In this document: one piece after another, positions 10,134 through 18,358 of the stretch
Layout: every line of letters starts with the position of its first letter
Numbering within the stretch: the stretch's first letter is position 1
Assembly: GCA_965178125.1 (NCBI GenBank)
Contig: OZ237743.1
Span: forward strand, 682,001 to 746,000
Direction of reading: 5' to 3'
DNA length: 64,000 nucleotides
Origin: Bilabrum cf. latius
Taxonomy: Eukaryota > Bigyra: Bicosoecida > Bigyra > Bicosoecida
The notes under the pieces: model-generated
What the model was told of the DNA's origin: nothing
The model's input: the letters and a program-made list of their open reading frames with translations, nothing else
The model's database searches: none
Translations under genes and position numbers: made by a program

Positions 10134-10601
10134 ATGGCCGGGGTTTCTACAGATGTTAATGATGAAGTAATGAAGGCGCTTATTGCTGGTATTGAAGACA
10201 TTGGAGCAGTGGGCGAGGAGTGGGACAGGGTTCTTCAATCTTTTGACGGCGAGACTGCCACGGTGAAGCTAGGCGAGGAAATCCAGACCTATGAGATTAT
10301 CACCGAAGAAGAAGCAGACAAACGTTTGGACGACCACGCTACAGAGACGCTTGCTTCCTTCGTTCCTGCGTTCCTCTCGCGCTTCCTGCCTTGCGATGCC
10401 GATATCATAAGCACCGCTACCGCTGACGCGAACCACAGCGAGGCTTTAAGCGCCCTTCTTAAGTCATTTATAGTGGCTTAGGGGCGCTGGGACGACCTCA
10501 TTCAGGCCTGTAAAGATGAGGACGGGCTGGGACATTTTCTAAACAGCTACGACGGGAGCACGAGCGAGCAAAATGGATACGTGGTGATGCGTGTGGATTG
10601 A
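10134..10601 (+). CDS. Phage/virus-type hypothetical protein, 155 aa
   Basis: The ATG after AAAACAATGG is chosen because coding character starts there. One TAG is read as Gln; the stop is TGA. The protein is acidic and helical, with a closing DGLGHFLNSYDG motif followed by a short strand. This matches a pattern I associate with a family of small phage and algal-virus proteins of unknown function (DGRGHFL..YDG, then a Tyr-Arg strand). GC content is much higher than in the genes to the left, marking it as foreign to the AT-rich element or recently acquired. Upstream sequence is pyrimidine-rich, and a leader intron cannot be excluded. Confidence 0.6.
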
Positions 10602-10784
10602 TTGGATTGACTGAGACCACAAATGAAACATTGAAATGCTCTTCAATGCGGGATTCCACCCGTGTCAATGCTGGAAGCACGGTTCGTACCCTGCTACACA
10701 CGACAGCGTGGCCACTCCAATATAGCCGTGTCCCTACCAATAACAAACACGACAATTTATAATAAAAAAGGTTGTTCAACCTTC

Positions 10785-11478
10785 TCACTTCTCCATCTTG
10801 GGCTAAGAACCCGCCGTCCGGGGATAGTCCTGGATGAGATTCTCATTGCCGCGAAACCGCTTGGCTGGTGCGGCGATGCCAGATTCCAGAAGAAGCTACT
10901 TGTTGAAGTCTTGGCGGCGCTTCCTCTTCTGGTTCTTCTCCAAAACATCACCAACGAGCGATGGGATGTCATATGCTGGAAGAAATGGCTTGAGGATAGC
11001 CATTTTCTGTGCCAAGAACGCCTGTGTCTGCCTCGTCTCCGCGTAATCTCTGCCGTGATGTAGAATCTTCAGCACGCCATTAATCCGGTCAAAGTCAGCA
11101 TCGGTATCGTCAAGACTCCCCTTGGGGAATATTGAAGCGATAACAGCGAGTAGAGCCTTTGAGTTGACGCCTGTCGGTTCCAATGCTCCGACCGCCTCCC
11201 GAATTGCCTTCTCCAGCGACTTCCCGGTTTGCTCAACGAGGTGCATGTCCCCTAGTAGCCTTGAATGCGCTTTCAAAAGCTTCTTGGGGTTCTTCTCGGT
11301 TTGTACGGTGTCCTGGAAGGTGAGTAGCGCTTCCGTTCCCGTTTTCTTGCGTTGGTCGGGCTTGAAGAGCTGCGTTGGCGAGCAAAACCGGTGCGATAGA
11401 TACAGATACGGTCAGCAAAGCAATTTCCATATGTTGATTATCTATCCTGTGGATTCTTACCTCAATCTTGCGGTCCAT
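10785..11478 (-). CDS. Spliced gene inside the viral region, 200 aa, unknown function
   Basis: Proposed structure: exon 1 11461-11478, intron 11370-11460, exon 2 10785-11369. Exon 1 codes MDRKIE and stops at a consensus donor (GTAAGA). Exon 2 follows an acceptor (ACGCAG), and the join stays in frame (MDRKIELFKPDQRK). Exon 2 is open for 195 codons yet has no ATG near its upstream end, and an in-frame TGA lies inside the intron; both favour splicing. The 91-base length matches host introns here. The protein is helical and basic, with a nuclear-localisation-like AAPAKRFRG near its end and TAG read as Gln. Family not recognised. GC is high compared with the flanking DNA. Confidence 0.6.
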
Positions 11479-11677
11479 ATCTATTGTTTTAGGCTGGTGA
11501 AGTGATCAGCTGGCCTACAGCGTCATCGTTCCGGGGTGTATTGAACTGTGGCGCTTGTGGTATTGCGATGACGAGTGTAGCAAGTTGCTGTAGCGCGTTT
11601 GTTCCATTTGTGAAGGTATAAGCGAGGATAAGGGGGTATAATGAAGGTAGTTTAGAAGGTTGAATAATGGAGTCCCA

Positions 11678-11806
11678 TAAAGTGATGGAACTTTTGGCTA
11701 GAAAATGGCTAGAGTCCCAGAACACCTTCACAAGAGGGCTACATCCACGTTTTGCTAAATAATACATATACTAATACGCAATTTGTGGATATGGTCATCG
11801 TATAGA
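11678..11806 (+). repeat. Dispersed repeat copy C
   Basis: Third copy: TAAAGTGATGGAACTTTTGG, then CACCTTCACAAGAGGGC, then the 50-base core 11743-11792 identical to copy A. It marks the right edge of the GC-richer island, as copy B lies left of it. Confidence 0.85.
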
Positions 11807-11854
11807 GTTTTATATATAATTGATTTTCTATAATTAGAAGGATAAAGCAGTTAT

Positions 11855-11959
11855 ATGAAGTAGCAGTATGAAGAGGCTCACCTTGACTTTTGGAGCGACT
11901 AGCGAGAAAAGGAATGGAGAGAGGGAAGAGCTTTAGCTCTGACTGAACGTAATTATTGA
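11855..11959 (+). CDS. Possible short peptide or gene remnant, 34 aa
   Basis: ATG to TGA with two TAG codons read as Gln. The peptide is Glu/Arg/Trp-rich (FWSDQREKEWREGRALALTE) and looks like a helical fragment of a real protein, but it is very short and has no recognised promoter motif. It may be the remnant of a gene cut at the boundary between the two halves. Confidence 0.25.
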
Positions 11960-12089
11960 AACTTGTTTCCTTAACCGAAGGGAATAAATTTATTTATTAC
12001 CGTAGCGGGGGGGTTCCGAACTCTCACTTAGTTAGTACCAGAAGCTCTTTCCTGATAGTTTTACTGATGATGATAGCGAACAATGTCAA

Positions 12090-12398
12090 ATTTAATTTAT
12101 TTTTATTTGGTTATGATAAGATTTATGATAAGAATATTTGGTTACGAATAAAATTTATGATAGGAATTATGATAGGAAATTAGAGTTTTATGATAGGAAA
12201 TAATTGGTTTATGATAGGAATATTTGGTCTGGATTTCAAACTGCTCTTAGGAGTATTTTTTTTTTTTAATTTTTTTTTGAGTAGCGCTAATCTCAAAATC
12301 TCAGTTTTTTGACATTTTGCGATTATTCTGAACATTTTTCATTTTTTTCTGATCATAACCAAATAAATGAAAATGAAATCATCTGATGTTGTTTTTAA
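12090..12398. repeat. AT-rich degenerate repeats and non-coding gap
   Basis: From about 12,100 to 12,235 a unit close to TTTATGATAGGAATAT recurs at least six times with indels. A long T-run and AT-rich sequence without ORFs follow up to the gene at 12399. This is the most likely boundary zone between the left and right viral segments. No clear terminal inverted repeat was found here. Confidence 0.5.
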
Positions 12399-12662
12399 AT
12401 GACAGACAAACAACAGTTAGATACATTCAACAAATACTTTCAACCCTCGTTATCATCCGTTCTAATTTGGAGCGAGGTGCGAGAGAGGTTTAAACAAGAG
12501 ATGCAAATCTCACCAATGAAACTACGTAAATTCCTAGTAAAGCAAGGATATCAAGTTCTCAGAGCCAGATATGAAGGTAAAATTACAAAGGTAGTTAGAG
12601 GAATTGAAATAAGGAAACTAAATTTAAATAACTATTCATAGTTATGGCTCATGGCTTTTTAA
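12399..12662 (+). CDS. Winged-helix-like small protein, 87 aa
   Basis: ATG to TAA, one TAG read as Gln near the end. It reads like the C-terminal winged-helix module of D5-type primase-helicases: aromatic start (FNKYFQPS), VLIWSEVRERFKQEM helix, SPMKLRKFLVKQGYQV recognition helix, then a basic hairpin and a final VRGIEIRKL strand. It could be an independent DNA-binding protein or the surviving tail of a lost helicase gene. No helicase lies upstream, so the second idea would mean a deletion at the boundary. Assignment by pattern only. Confidence 0.45.
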
Positions 12663-12685
12663 ACTGGATATCATTTAAAAAAGAA

Positions 12686-12702
12686 ATCATTTAAGATTAA
12701 TT
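12686..12702 (+). promoter_or_regulatory. Right-half promoter-like motif
   Basis: AAATCATTTAAGATTAATTT stands about 25 bases before the ATG at 12722. The core CATTTAAGATTAA or GATTTAAGATTAA recurs before each of the next six genes. Confidence 0.55.
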
Positions 12703-12721
12703 TGTTTATTATAATATATAT

Positions 12722-13231
12722 ATGGAAAGAAGCGACTCCGATGAATCAATTCCAGAGGATTTCGATACACGATTAACTATTCAAAACAAAAATTGTTTGC
12801 TAGAAGCTGTTTCTGCTAATCTGATATTTGAAATCGATAAATCAGCAGTTCATCGCATCGGCACTCTATACAACGAACGTGTTGATGAAGGTACTGTACC
12901 AACTGGAATCCATTGGTCACCATTGTTGGTTCATGTTACAACTCTTGAAAATAAATATGAGAGTAAACTCCTTCCTTATCCAGATGATTTACTTGATAAA
13001 ATTGTCTACCCTGAAAAATAGATCAGGCTTAAATCATTCGATACCCTAAAATCATTCAATAGCAATAAGGAAGGCGGATTTACCACACGTTACTTACTCG
13101 ATTGTATTTTGGAACTCGAACAAGAGGCTAGATTGAAATCCAAATGGTTTGGTGGTGTTGATATCCATCATCAGTATTTTGAAGGATTGTATCCTAGAAA
13201 TGGATACTGGTACGTTAATTGGGGATCATGA
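12722..13231 (+). CDS. Hypothetical protein, 169 aa
   Basis: ATG to TGA with one TAG read as Gln at residue 100. Residues 1-100 hold hydrophobic strands separated by acidic loops. The C-terminal part contains SFDTLKSF, a GGFTTRYLLDCILELEQEA helix and a Trp/Tyr/Gly-rich tail (WFGGVDIHHQYFEGLYP). I do not recognise the family. A copy of the right-half promoter motif on each side makes it one of a row of independently transcribed small genes. Confidence 0.6.
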
Positions 13232-13260
13232 CTGAACAACTGGATATCATTTTAATCTTA

Positions 13261-13275
13261 AATGATTTAAGATTA
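13261..13275 (+). promoter_or_regulatory. Right-half promoter-like motif
   Basis: AATGATTTAAGATTAATTTG lies about 25 bases before the ATG at 13297, preceded by ATCATTTTAATCTTA, which gives a short inverted repeat with it. Confidence 0.55.
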
Positions 13276-13296
13276 ATTTGATTTATTATATATATA

Positions 13297-13596
13297 ATGG
13301 CGAAAGGAACTCATAACATAATTTTAACAGTAACGGATTTACAAGGCGATTAGCATACATATTTGGTTTACAATATCAATAAGGCTATGGAATTGCTAGA
13401 GCAACAGTATCCAGATGTGCTAAACCAACATCCTGTATCTCGATTGATTTTAAACCAACTTAAGTTGGGCAAATACCCTCATTCAATCACTAATTACAAG
13501 GTTGAATAGCGACCCAAGTATTTAGCAAGCTTACCCAAAGCAATCGATTGGGTGCCTTTACATAAACAAAACGTGTTTGTGCCTATTCAAGATTAA
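13297..13596 (+). CDS. Hypothetical protein, 99 aa
   Basis: ATG to TAA, several in-frame TAG codons. The protein begins with a strand-rich N-terminus (THNIILTVTDLQGDQHTYLVY), then a helix (KAMELLEQQYPDVL) and a basic linker to a hydrophobic end. No motif is recognised. Same promoter arrangement as its neighbours. Confidence 0.5.
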
Positions 13597-13600
13597 TGAT

Positions 13601-13636
13601 AAATCATTTCATTGGTAAATGATTTAAGATTAAAAT
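13601..13636 (+). promoter_or_regulatory. Hairpin plus promoter-like motif
   Basis: AAATCATTTCATTGGTAAAT followed by GATTTAAGATTAAAATG. The first part (13601-13625) folds as AAATCATTT / AAATGATTT around a short loop and overlaps the promoter motif. It starts five bases after the preceding TAA, so it may end one transcript and start the next. Confidence 0.6.
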
Positions 13637-13651
13637 GTTATACAATATTAA

Positions 13652-14206
13652 ATGGATAAAAATTGGCATCGCATATAGTCGAAACGTGCTCGTTACTTAG
13701 AGCGAAAGGAGCGAAAAAAGCGAAAAAAGCAACAGTTATTGAATCGAGAGTGGTATGAACATGGTTTCGAACTTATAGATACGAAAGAATCAGCAAATAA
13801 ATTTGCTAAATGCTTAGAAAACCCAAGAATGCAATATGCTATATTATATACTTTTGATATGGAAGAAATAACTAAGCTGACTATATCTTTTAACACAATG
13901 AATGTTTATGCTATATTAGAATTTGACGATAGTCACAGTTGTACCTTACTGTTTGATCCTGTGTTTTTGTGTGATGATGAGTATTTGAATGATAGAATTT
14001 ATAGGTTAATAATGCAAAAAATATACTCTGAATAGTTGTTAATTTCCAAATGGAAACCCTACAACGAACTGTTAAACAAGCAACGTGGTTATCAAACTCG
14101 AATGCAAACTAGATAGATTAAACAGGAATTAATGGCAAAAGCATGGCATCCCAATAGAGTAGTAGATTGGTGCTTAACAACTGATGAACGGGATGATTGG
14201 AATTAA
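13652..14206 (+). CDS. Viral protein with ELxAxAWHPxRVxDWC tail, 184 aa
   Basis: ATG to TAA with several in-frame TAG codons. The N-terminus is extremely basic (RKERKKRKKQQ). The middle is a strand-rich domain. The tail reads QELMAKAWHPNRVVDWCLTT, a short motif found at the C-terminus of many hypothetical proteins of giant viruses and relatives (E-hydrophobic...HP-x-R-hydrophobic). Its function is unknown. It is flanked on both sides by the hairpin/promoter element. Confidence 0.6.
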
Positions 14207-14210
14207 TGAT

Positions 14211-14246
14211 AAATCATTTCATTGGCAAATGATTTAAGATTAAAAT
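14211..14246 (+). promoter_or_regulatory. Hairpin plus promoter-like motif
   Basis: AAATCATTTCATTGGCAAAT followed by GATTTAAGATTAAAATG, one base different from the copy at 13601, immediately after one stop codon and about 16 bases before the next ATG (14262). Confidence 0.6.
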
Positions 14247-14261
14247 GTTATATAGTTATAT

Positions 14262-14768
14262 ATGGGATACAATATAACGATTTATGAAAACAAAACAGGT
14301 ACAAAGATGAAAGGAATGTATTTGAGAGACACTGTGTATGAAACTTTGATCACAATATTCATGGATGAGTGTGATGGAGTTGGATGGCATGGATATCCGG
14401 ATGTTGGAAGGAGGGTATCGTGCCGAAAACTAAAGATGTTTTCAGAGCAACTAGAAACACTGAAAGAGTATATTGATCAAAACAAAAGTTACATAAAGCC
14501 CTGGATTGAGAAACCAAAGTATAGTTGTATAACACCGTTACCAGAAATGAGTGTGGATGAATATGATAGATGTGTAGAAGAAGATTTAGAATGCTAGTGG
14601 CACGATAAAGTAGATGATTACAGCGACCAATTCAAAACATTTGGAAAGTTTATACGATCAGTGGCAGATACTGATCACTTTTTCGAGGTACATTCAAAAC
14701 GCTAGAAATTTGCAAGAGATCCTGGGAATGGCATAGTAAGAATGATGAAGAAATTAAAGGGATTATAA
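14262..14768 (+). CDS. Hypothetical protein, 168 aa
   Basis: ATG to TAA with two or more TAG codons in the last third. The protein has a mixed alpha/beta look: N-terminal strand (NITIYENKTG), a Trp/Gly-rich turn, a Lys-rich helical centre and a C-terminal FKTFGKFIRSVADTDHFFEV segment. No family is recognised. It lies between two copies of the hairpin/promoter element. Confidence 0.55.
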
Positions 14769-14773
14769 ATATA

Positions 14774-14810
14774 TCATTTCATTGGTAAATGATTTAAGAT
14801 TAAAATGTTA
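14774..14810 (+). promoter_or_regulatory. Hairpin plus promoter-like motif
   Basis: ATCATTTCATTGGTAAATGA followed by TTTAAGATTAAAATGTTATA, the same element as at 13601 and 14211, before the RING gene at 14822. Confidence 0.6.
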
Positions 14811-14821
14811 TACAATAATAT

Positions 14822-15391
14822 ATGAACAATTTAAAATGTTGTATTTGTTTGAATGAGATAACGGATCATAGGTATTACCATAAAGGGTGTTGTGGAGAAG
14901 GCACTATTTGTAATAGTTGTATGGAAACTATGCCACCGCAGGAAAAATGCCCGACTTGCAGATAGCCGTGGATTGAACCTGAACCTGAACCACAACCACA
15001 ACCACAACCAGTTCTGTAGCGGAATCAAACCAATAATGCGTCAACGCAGATAAATTTAACTAAGGAGTTTGTAGATAGAGTGGGATATAGTGAATGGATG
15101 CGTGAGGAGTTACAACGAAAGGCAGATGAAATGTTATACCAAAATGATTTTAATATATATATTGACCAATTAGAAGCAATATACATTAATACACAAACAG
15201 AACGAGTGCATATTTGTAAGATGCGAGAAGGACCATCAATTGATGGTAGTGATTATCTAGCCATTCTGTACATATTTATACTAAAAAAACAATTGAGAAC
15301 TAGCAATCACCCACGCTATAGTGTTCGACAAGATTGTAGAATCACTTGGCGAGAAATTTACGACAAATACAAATGCATAATTGGCGAATGA
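14822..15391 (+). CDS. RING-finger protein with Pro/Glu/Gln linker, 189 aa
   Basis: Residues 5-46 form a RING-type zinc finger: CCICLNEI, Y-H-x-GCC, GTICNSC and CPTCR, giving the Cys/His spacing of a small viral RING. A linker of alternating Glu-Pro and Gln-Pro follows, then a helical domain of about 120 residues ending IGE. TAG codons after the RING are read as Gln; the stop is TGA. The finger is nearly the same as that of the protein at 15860, but the C-terminal domains are unrelated. The likely role is an E3 ubiquitin ligase acting on host or viral targets, inferred from the RING alone. Confidence 0.65.
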
Positions 15392-15403
15392 TTGGAATTA
15401 ATA

Positions 15404-15440
15404 ATAAATCATTTTTTAAATAAATGATTTAAGATTAAAA
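15404..15440 (+). promoter_or_regulatory. Hairpin plus promoter-like motif
   Basis: AATCATTTTTTAAATAAATG followed by ATTTAAGATTAAAATGATAT, a more diverged copy of the 13601 element, before the gene at 15457. Confidence 0.55.
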
Positions 15441-15456
15441 TGATATATTATAATAT

Positions 15457-15837
15457 ATGAGAACATCAGAATCAGAAATAGAAATAAAAATAAAAAAAGT
15501 ATATGGATGTCACAGTGAAATATGTACAGGATTATCGGCTATAACAGCCATAAGTTTGTTCATGTATTTTTATGGACAAGATGAATACACAACGACAGTA
15601 AAGGTAGGTATTGGAATATTTGGTTTTTTTTCATATTTATATATTTGTATGAGCATTATGTAGTCAATGTTTAGTGTTCGTGCTATTAATGAAGAAATAC
15701 GACCAGAAATTGAGTTGTTGAAAGAACGACTTCAACAATTAGAATCCTCAGGACCAAGACCGATGACAAATGTTCCAAATCAACCAAACATAATAACTAT
15801 TGGATCAACAGCACCAAGACAACAAGAATCAGTATAA
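15457..15837 (+). CDS. Two-helix membrane protein, 126 aa
   Basis: ATG to TAA with one TAG. Two hydrophobic segments lie about residues 24-42 (GLSAITAISLFMYFYG) and 50-68 (VGIGIFGFFSYLYICMSIM), followed by a charged helix (EIELLKERLQQLES) and a Pro/Asn/Gln-rich tail. This suggests a small hairpin membrane protein with a cytoplasmic coiled tail. Its function is unknown. It sits between the two RING genes. Confidence 0.55.
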
Positions 15838-15859
15838 AAAAATACAAACATTAATTATA

Positions 15860-16456
15860 ATGCAATGTTGTATTTGTTTATAGGATATAAATGATTGGAA
15901 ATATGTTCATAATGGATGTTGTAAAGATGGCACGTTTTGTAATGAGTGCCATAATTCTTTGGATACAACCAAGTGTCCAGTTTGTAGACAAGTTAATTCA
16001 GCAACTCAACCAATTCTAAGAACTGATAGCCAATCTGTAAGATTGCATTGGAGTTCAAATTATATATTTATATTAAGGGGGAAGTTACATTCAATTGATG
16101 ATTTGCCATCAATTAGGTGGAATAACACGATATGGCGTGACACAACGATGTGGCATAAGTATGGCAAACTTCACAGAGAAAATGGTCCAGCAGTTATTGA
16201 AAAATGGATACTACTGCATCGTACAACTAAAACATGGTACAAAAATGGTAAACGTCACAGAGACGGTGATCTACCAGCAGAAACTATAAATCATCAAGGT
16301 AATGTATCTAAAAAATGGTTCATAAATGGCAAACTTCACAGAGATGATGGTCCAGCAGTTATTAATTTTCATGGAACACAAACATGGTACAAAAATGGTG
16401 TTAAAGGTAAAATTAAACCAGTGTTCGTGAAAAGAAATACACAAAATGCTAGTTAA
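15860..16456 (+). CDS. RING finger fused to W-Y-x-NGKxHRxDGPA repeats, 198 aa
   Basis: Residues 2-45 form a RING close to that of the 14822 protein (CCICLQDI, H-x-GCC, GTFCNEC, CPVCR). The start is set by this finger; a standard-code reading would begin at residue 34, after a TAG. The rest holds about four repeats of the form W.KNGK.HRDDGPAVI, MORN-like hairpin repeats found in giant-virus and phage proteins. The same repeat forms a separate protein at 19703-20113. The combination suggests a ubiquitin ligase whose repeat domain chooses the target, which is inference. Confidence 0.65.
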
Positions 16457-16536
16457 TTTGAGTTTGAGTTTCTTACAATAGGAAACCCAGAAACAAATGA
16501 TGTTTTTGCAGAAAACATTGCTCGCTGCTGTGACTA

Positions 16537-16592
16537 GTGATACTAGGTATCACCTCGGAATCGAACCGAGATTTGCAGAGTGGAACGCAAAT
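16537..16592 (-). other. tRNA-like T-arm and hairpin, not a full tRNA
   Basis: On the minus strand CTCGGTTCGATTCCGAG (16554-16570) is a perfect T-arm. It is followed by GTGATACC and a perfect small palindrome (16537-16553) and preceded by ATTTGC...GCAAAT. No D-arm or matching 5' acceptor strand can be found, so this looks like a degraded or rearranged tRNA. Confidence 0.35.
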
Positions 16593-16618
16593 TAATTGCT
16601 GTTAGTTTTCTTTGGATG

Positions 16619-16688
16619 TGGATTATCAGGAATCGAACCTGAATCTCTAGCTAATGAGGCTAGTATGCTACCGTTACAACATAATCCC
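16619..16688 (-). tRNA. tRNA-like gene, anticodon CAT (Met type)
   Basis: The 70-base minus-strand sequence folds as a cloverleaf: acceptor GGGATTA/TAATCCA (outermost pair G-A mismatched), short D-arm with AACGGTAGC loop, perfect anticodon stem CTAGC/GCTAG around CTCATTA, and T-stem TCAGG/CCTGA with TTCGATT loop. Anticodon CAT reads AUG. It does not read TAG, so it does not explain the code change. The weak D-stem and the mismatched first pair leave some doubt. No CCA is encoded in the right register. Confidence 0.6.
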
Positions 16689-16849
16689 ATTGATGAATTT
16701 AATGAGTAAATACTTAGAATCAATGGATTAACAAACAGGTATTTCCATGGTATTTCCTATACTAGTACGATGAAAACTAATTCAAATTTCGAATGACAAG
16801 GAGGAAACGTTTTTAAGATTCATCGCACAAAGTATATTGAGATATTTCT

Positions 16850-17173
16850 TTAAGTAGAAATTAGATTTAATGTATCTAAGATTTGGTTTATCACTTTAAT
16901 TTTGTTTTCGGTATTGAGTGATTGATAAAGGGATGGACCACCAGTGCTAGGCTTAACTGCTTTGTATTTTAGATCAGAGTGATTAGGATCAATATCCATT
17001 AGCTCGAGTTCTTTTTTAAGTAAAGGCAGGTGGAAATCGATGGCATTTTTGCTAATGCGAGATAGTTCTATTCTTTCTATTTCTTCGATTGGAAATTCCA
17101 CACATCCAAGCAATAATCGATCGGATTTCTTATCAAACATGATTTTAAAAGGAAGGAGTTGACTGTATTCCAT
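16850..17173 (-). CDS. Hypothetical protein, 107 aa
   Basis: ATG to TAA with no TAG. A strand-rich N-terminus (PFKIMFDKKSDRLLLGCVEF) is followed by helices (IEEIERIELSRISKN) and a final amphipathic helix. Family not recognised. It is the first of a run of minus-strand genes, and its upstream gap (17174-17261) carries an inverted copy of the right-half hairpin. Confidence 0.5.
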   Translation of the reverse strand: MEYSQLLPFKIMFDKKSDRLLLGCVEFPIEEIERIELSRISKNAIDFHLPLLKKELELMDIDPNHSDLKYKAVKPSTGGPSLYQSLNTENKIKVINQILDTLNLIST

Positions 17174-17200
17174 ATATTCTAATTAATGTAAATTAGCCTT

Positions 17201-17226
17201 AAATCATTTTTTATGTAAATGATTTA
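17201..17226. promoter_or_regulatory. Hairpin element of the right-half type
   Basis: AAATCATTTTTTATGTAAAT followed by GATTTA, with arms AAATCATTT and AAATGATTT, stands between the methyltransferase stop and the start at 17173. It is the minus-strand counterpart of the elements at 13601-15440. Confidence 0.5.
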
Positions 17227-17261
17227 ATGCATAAATGATATCCAGTTCTTTTAACAGCGCG

Positions 17262-18272
17262 TCATTTTCCCCCTTTCAATCCCATCAGCATGCTTTTTAG
17301 AATAAAACACACCACATTAACCGACATTGCATTTCCAACCTGTTTATATGTCTGTGCTCTACTAACGCAAATTTTAAAATCTGGAGGAAATCCCTGCAAT
17401 CTTAGATATTCTAGGGGTGTTAGTTTGCGCATGAGTGATGTAATAAAAAATGTGCAATTACCACCACCTCCAGCAAGTAAACATGGTGATATTCCCAGCT
17501 AAGCACCTGTTCTTTTGTATGATGATACATTTAAATTCATTACCCAATCATTCTTGATGTTATCAATCAATCCATTGGACAAAGAATCTTTGATTAATTG
17601 GTTCTTGTGTGGTGTGATTTGAAAATAATATGGATCATTAACATTTTGTTCAAGTATTACCTTAATTCCTATGGGTAATTTTATGGGCTCGGGCGGCACA
17701 AATGATCCTTTTGTACCCACTATGTAAACGCGATCTCTGGATTGCGGCAATCCATAATCCAGTGTGTTGTAAACCTAGTGATGAATATAGTATCCTTTTA
17801 ATGCTGAAAGATGATCCATGATTGTTTTAAAAGTTTTGCCTTTATCATGGCTTAACAGTCCTTTAACGTTTTCTAGAATAAACATTTGTGGTTGAGTTTG
17901 TTTTATGGTTTCGTAACAGTGAAAAAACACAGTTCCTCTGTTTTTATTATCGTCAAATCCCTGACGTTTACCCAATGTTGAAAATGATTGGCATGGAAAT
18001 CCGGCACAATATAAATCTAGTTTGGGCAATTTTGAATGATCACGTGTCATTATATTATCATAAAATATGCGCGGTTGGTGGTTGCATTTAATACTGGCTT
18101 TAGCTGATTTATCTATATCTGATGCAAATTCATATTGAAAAGGTACATTCATGATTTTTAAGGAATGAATTGGTGCATCTATGCCACTACAATCGGTACC
18201 AACTTTTAACTTTGGTGTGTTGTTAGTGATTCTATATAAATCATCATTATATATACTTTTAAGATAACTCAT
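17262..18272 (-). CDS. DNA (cytosine-5)-methyltransferase, 336 aa
   Basis: It would methylate cytosine C5 in a specific DNA site. Motifs are in order: motif I VGTDCSGIDAP, motif IV GFPCQSFS with the catalytic Cys, motif VI ENVKG, motif VIII QSRDRVYIVG, motif IX RKLTPLEYLRLQGFPPDF and motif X QVGNAMS. Two TAG codons are read as Gln: before VYNTLDYGLPQ and in the target-recognition region (RTGAQLG). The length is typical of bacterial and viral C5 enzymes. It may protect element DNA or change chromatin marks. The C5-MTase call is firm. Complete, with no disabling change seen under the alternative code. Confidence 0.88.
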
Positions 18273-18358
18273 GTACTATGGCAACGTGCTAATACGTGTG
18301 TTTTTATACTTCAAATACTATTCATAACTCATATAATATGATCAATGAAATTTAACTG

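Noticed and set aside
11489-11767. Minus-strand ORF of 92 codons overlapping repeat copy C
   Set aside because: Its first half is the repeat itself and it has no ATG in the plausible part. The second half could be an exon, but no splice partner was found.
16619-16688. A viral suppressor tRNA that decodes TAG
   Set aside because: The anticodon loop is CTCATTA, so the anticodon is CAT (Met), not CTA.
17290-17502. Plus-strand ORF of 70 codons
   Set aside because: It is the antisense shadow of motifs IX and X of the C5 methyltransferase.
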